Shown: piece after piece, positions 46,171-46,796 of the stretch
How positions within the stretch are numbered: the first letter of the stretch is position 1
Layout: each line of letters starts with the position of its first letter
Origin: Candidatus Nitrosotenuis sp.
GTDB lineage: Archaea > Thermoproteota > Nitrososphaeria > Nitrososphaerales > Nitrosopumilaceae
Length of the DNA stretch: 46,796 nucleotides
Assembly (NCBI GenBank): GCA_016844685.1
Contig: JAENJF010000003.1
Span: 1-46,796, forward strand
Direction of reading: 5' to 3'
Translations under genes and position numbers: made by a program
The notes under the pieces: generated by a model
The model's input: only the letters and a program-made list of their open reading frames with translations
Told to the model about the DNA's origin: nothing
Databases searched by the model: none

Positions 46171-46796
46171 ATGAAAGAAAATGAATCAAAATCAAAAGGC
46201 TCGAAGAAGACAAGGCTATTCATCATTGTTATTGCAGCTGCAATAGCAATAGGAATTGCATCTGCAGTTGTTTTAGCAAAAATTACCATTCAAAATCCTG
46301 AAGATGCTGATGATCCTAGAACGGTATTTTGGCGACATATACATGGCCTTGGAATTGATCCTTCCGACAGAAACATTCTGTACATAGCAACGCATGGCGA
46401 CTTTTACCAAAGTGTAAACGGCGGTCCACCAGTCAAAGTAGATGAGCAAAGAGCTGATTACATGGCATTTAATGCTCCGTATGCTCAAGGTGTGCCACTT
46501 TATGCAAGCGGGCATCCAGCAACTGGCGGAAACACCGGACTAATCAAAAGCACAGATGGTGGAAAAACTTGGCAACAGGTTGCAACAGTACTAGACCCAC
46601 CAGTCGATTTTCATGCAATGGGTGTAAGCAAGTCTGATCCAAATCTGATAATTGGGTTTGATAGTGCTGGAAGAGGTCTTTTCAAAACTATTGATGCGGG
46701 ACAAAACTGGCAGACATTACAATTTCCAGAATATGTTTCAGCACTTGCTATTTCTCCAAGTGATCCCAATGCGGTATTTGCTGGAACTGGAAAGGG
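46171..46796 (+). CDS. Membrane-anchored BNR/sialidase-like (F510_1955-type) beta-propeller protein, truncated at right edge
   Basis: TM RLFIIVIAAAIAIGIASAVVLAKI; HIHGLGIDPSDRNILYIATHGDFYQS; LIKSTDGGKTWQQVA; LFKTIDAGQNWQTLQ; no stop before 46796. Confidence 0.82.
   Translation, partial: MKENESKSKGSKKTRLFIIVIAAAIAIGIASAVVLAKITIQNPEDADDPRTVFWRHIHGLGIDPSDRNILYIATHGDFYQSVNGGPPVKVDEQRADYMAFNAPYAQGVPLYASGHPATGGNTGLIKSTDGGKTWQQVATVLDPPVDFHAMGVSKSDPNLIIGFDSAGRGLFKTIDAGQNWQTLQFPEYVSALAISPSDPNAVFAGTGK

Noticed and set aside
1-46796. CRISPR array, transposase or integrase
   Set aside because: No regularly spaced repeat series and no transposase/integrase motifs seen; the only exact intergenic long repeat is the two-copy 38-mer at 25371.

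Overview
This is an AT-rich archaeal chromosomal window. Gene content fits an ammonia-oxidising thaumarchaeon (Nitrososphaerota): archaeal AMP phosphorylase, archaeal-type MAT, thermosome, TFE, NAC, PDCD5-like protein, S19e, RNase P component 4, cupredoxins, Met-rich secreted proteins and many UspA proteins. I assigned about 60 CDS. Two small zinc/metal-type genes (45208..45345 and 45468..45596) and one chemoreceptor remnant (40719..40850) are absent from the supplied ORF track. I saw no rRNA, tRNA, CRISPR array or intact transposon. Three blocks stand out. (1) Positions ~9-17 kb hold a stress-type cluster of UspA, CBS-domain, phosphoribosyltransferase, PNPOx-like, VIT1-like and Met-rich genes. 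(2) 35.2-39.5 kb is a riboflavin/F420 precursor operon with an embedded, unassigned amidohydrolase. (3) 45.2-46.8 kb is a metal-type cluster whose two promoters carry the same 16-bp palindrome, CTTTACAATTGTAAAG. The strongest signal not explained by the features is a directional TGATAAT box. Read toward the gene, it starts about 44-49 nt upstream of the start codon in ten transcription units (stress genes, Nramp, AmrS, nitroreductase and others). Weaker variants occur in the same slot of further genes. It looks like an undescribed stress/redox/metal regulon operator just upstream of the TATA/BRE region. All motif counts were made by eye and need a genome-wide scan.
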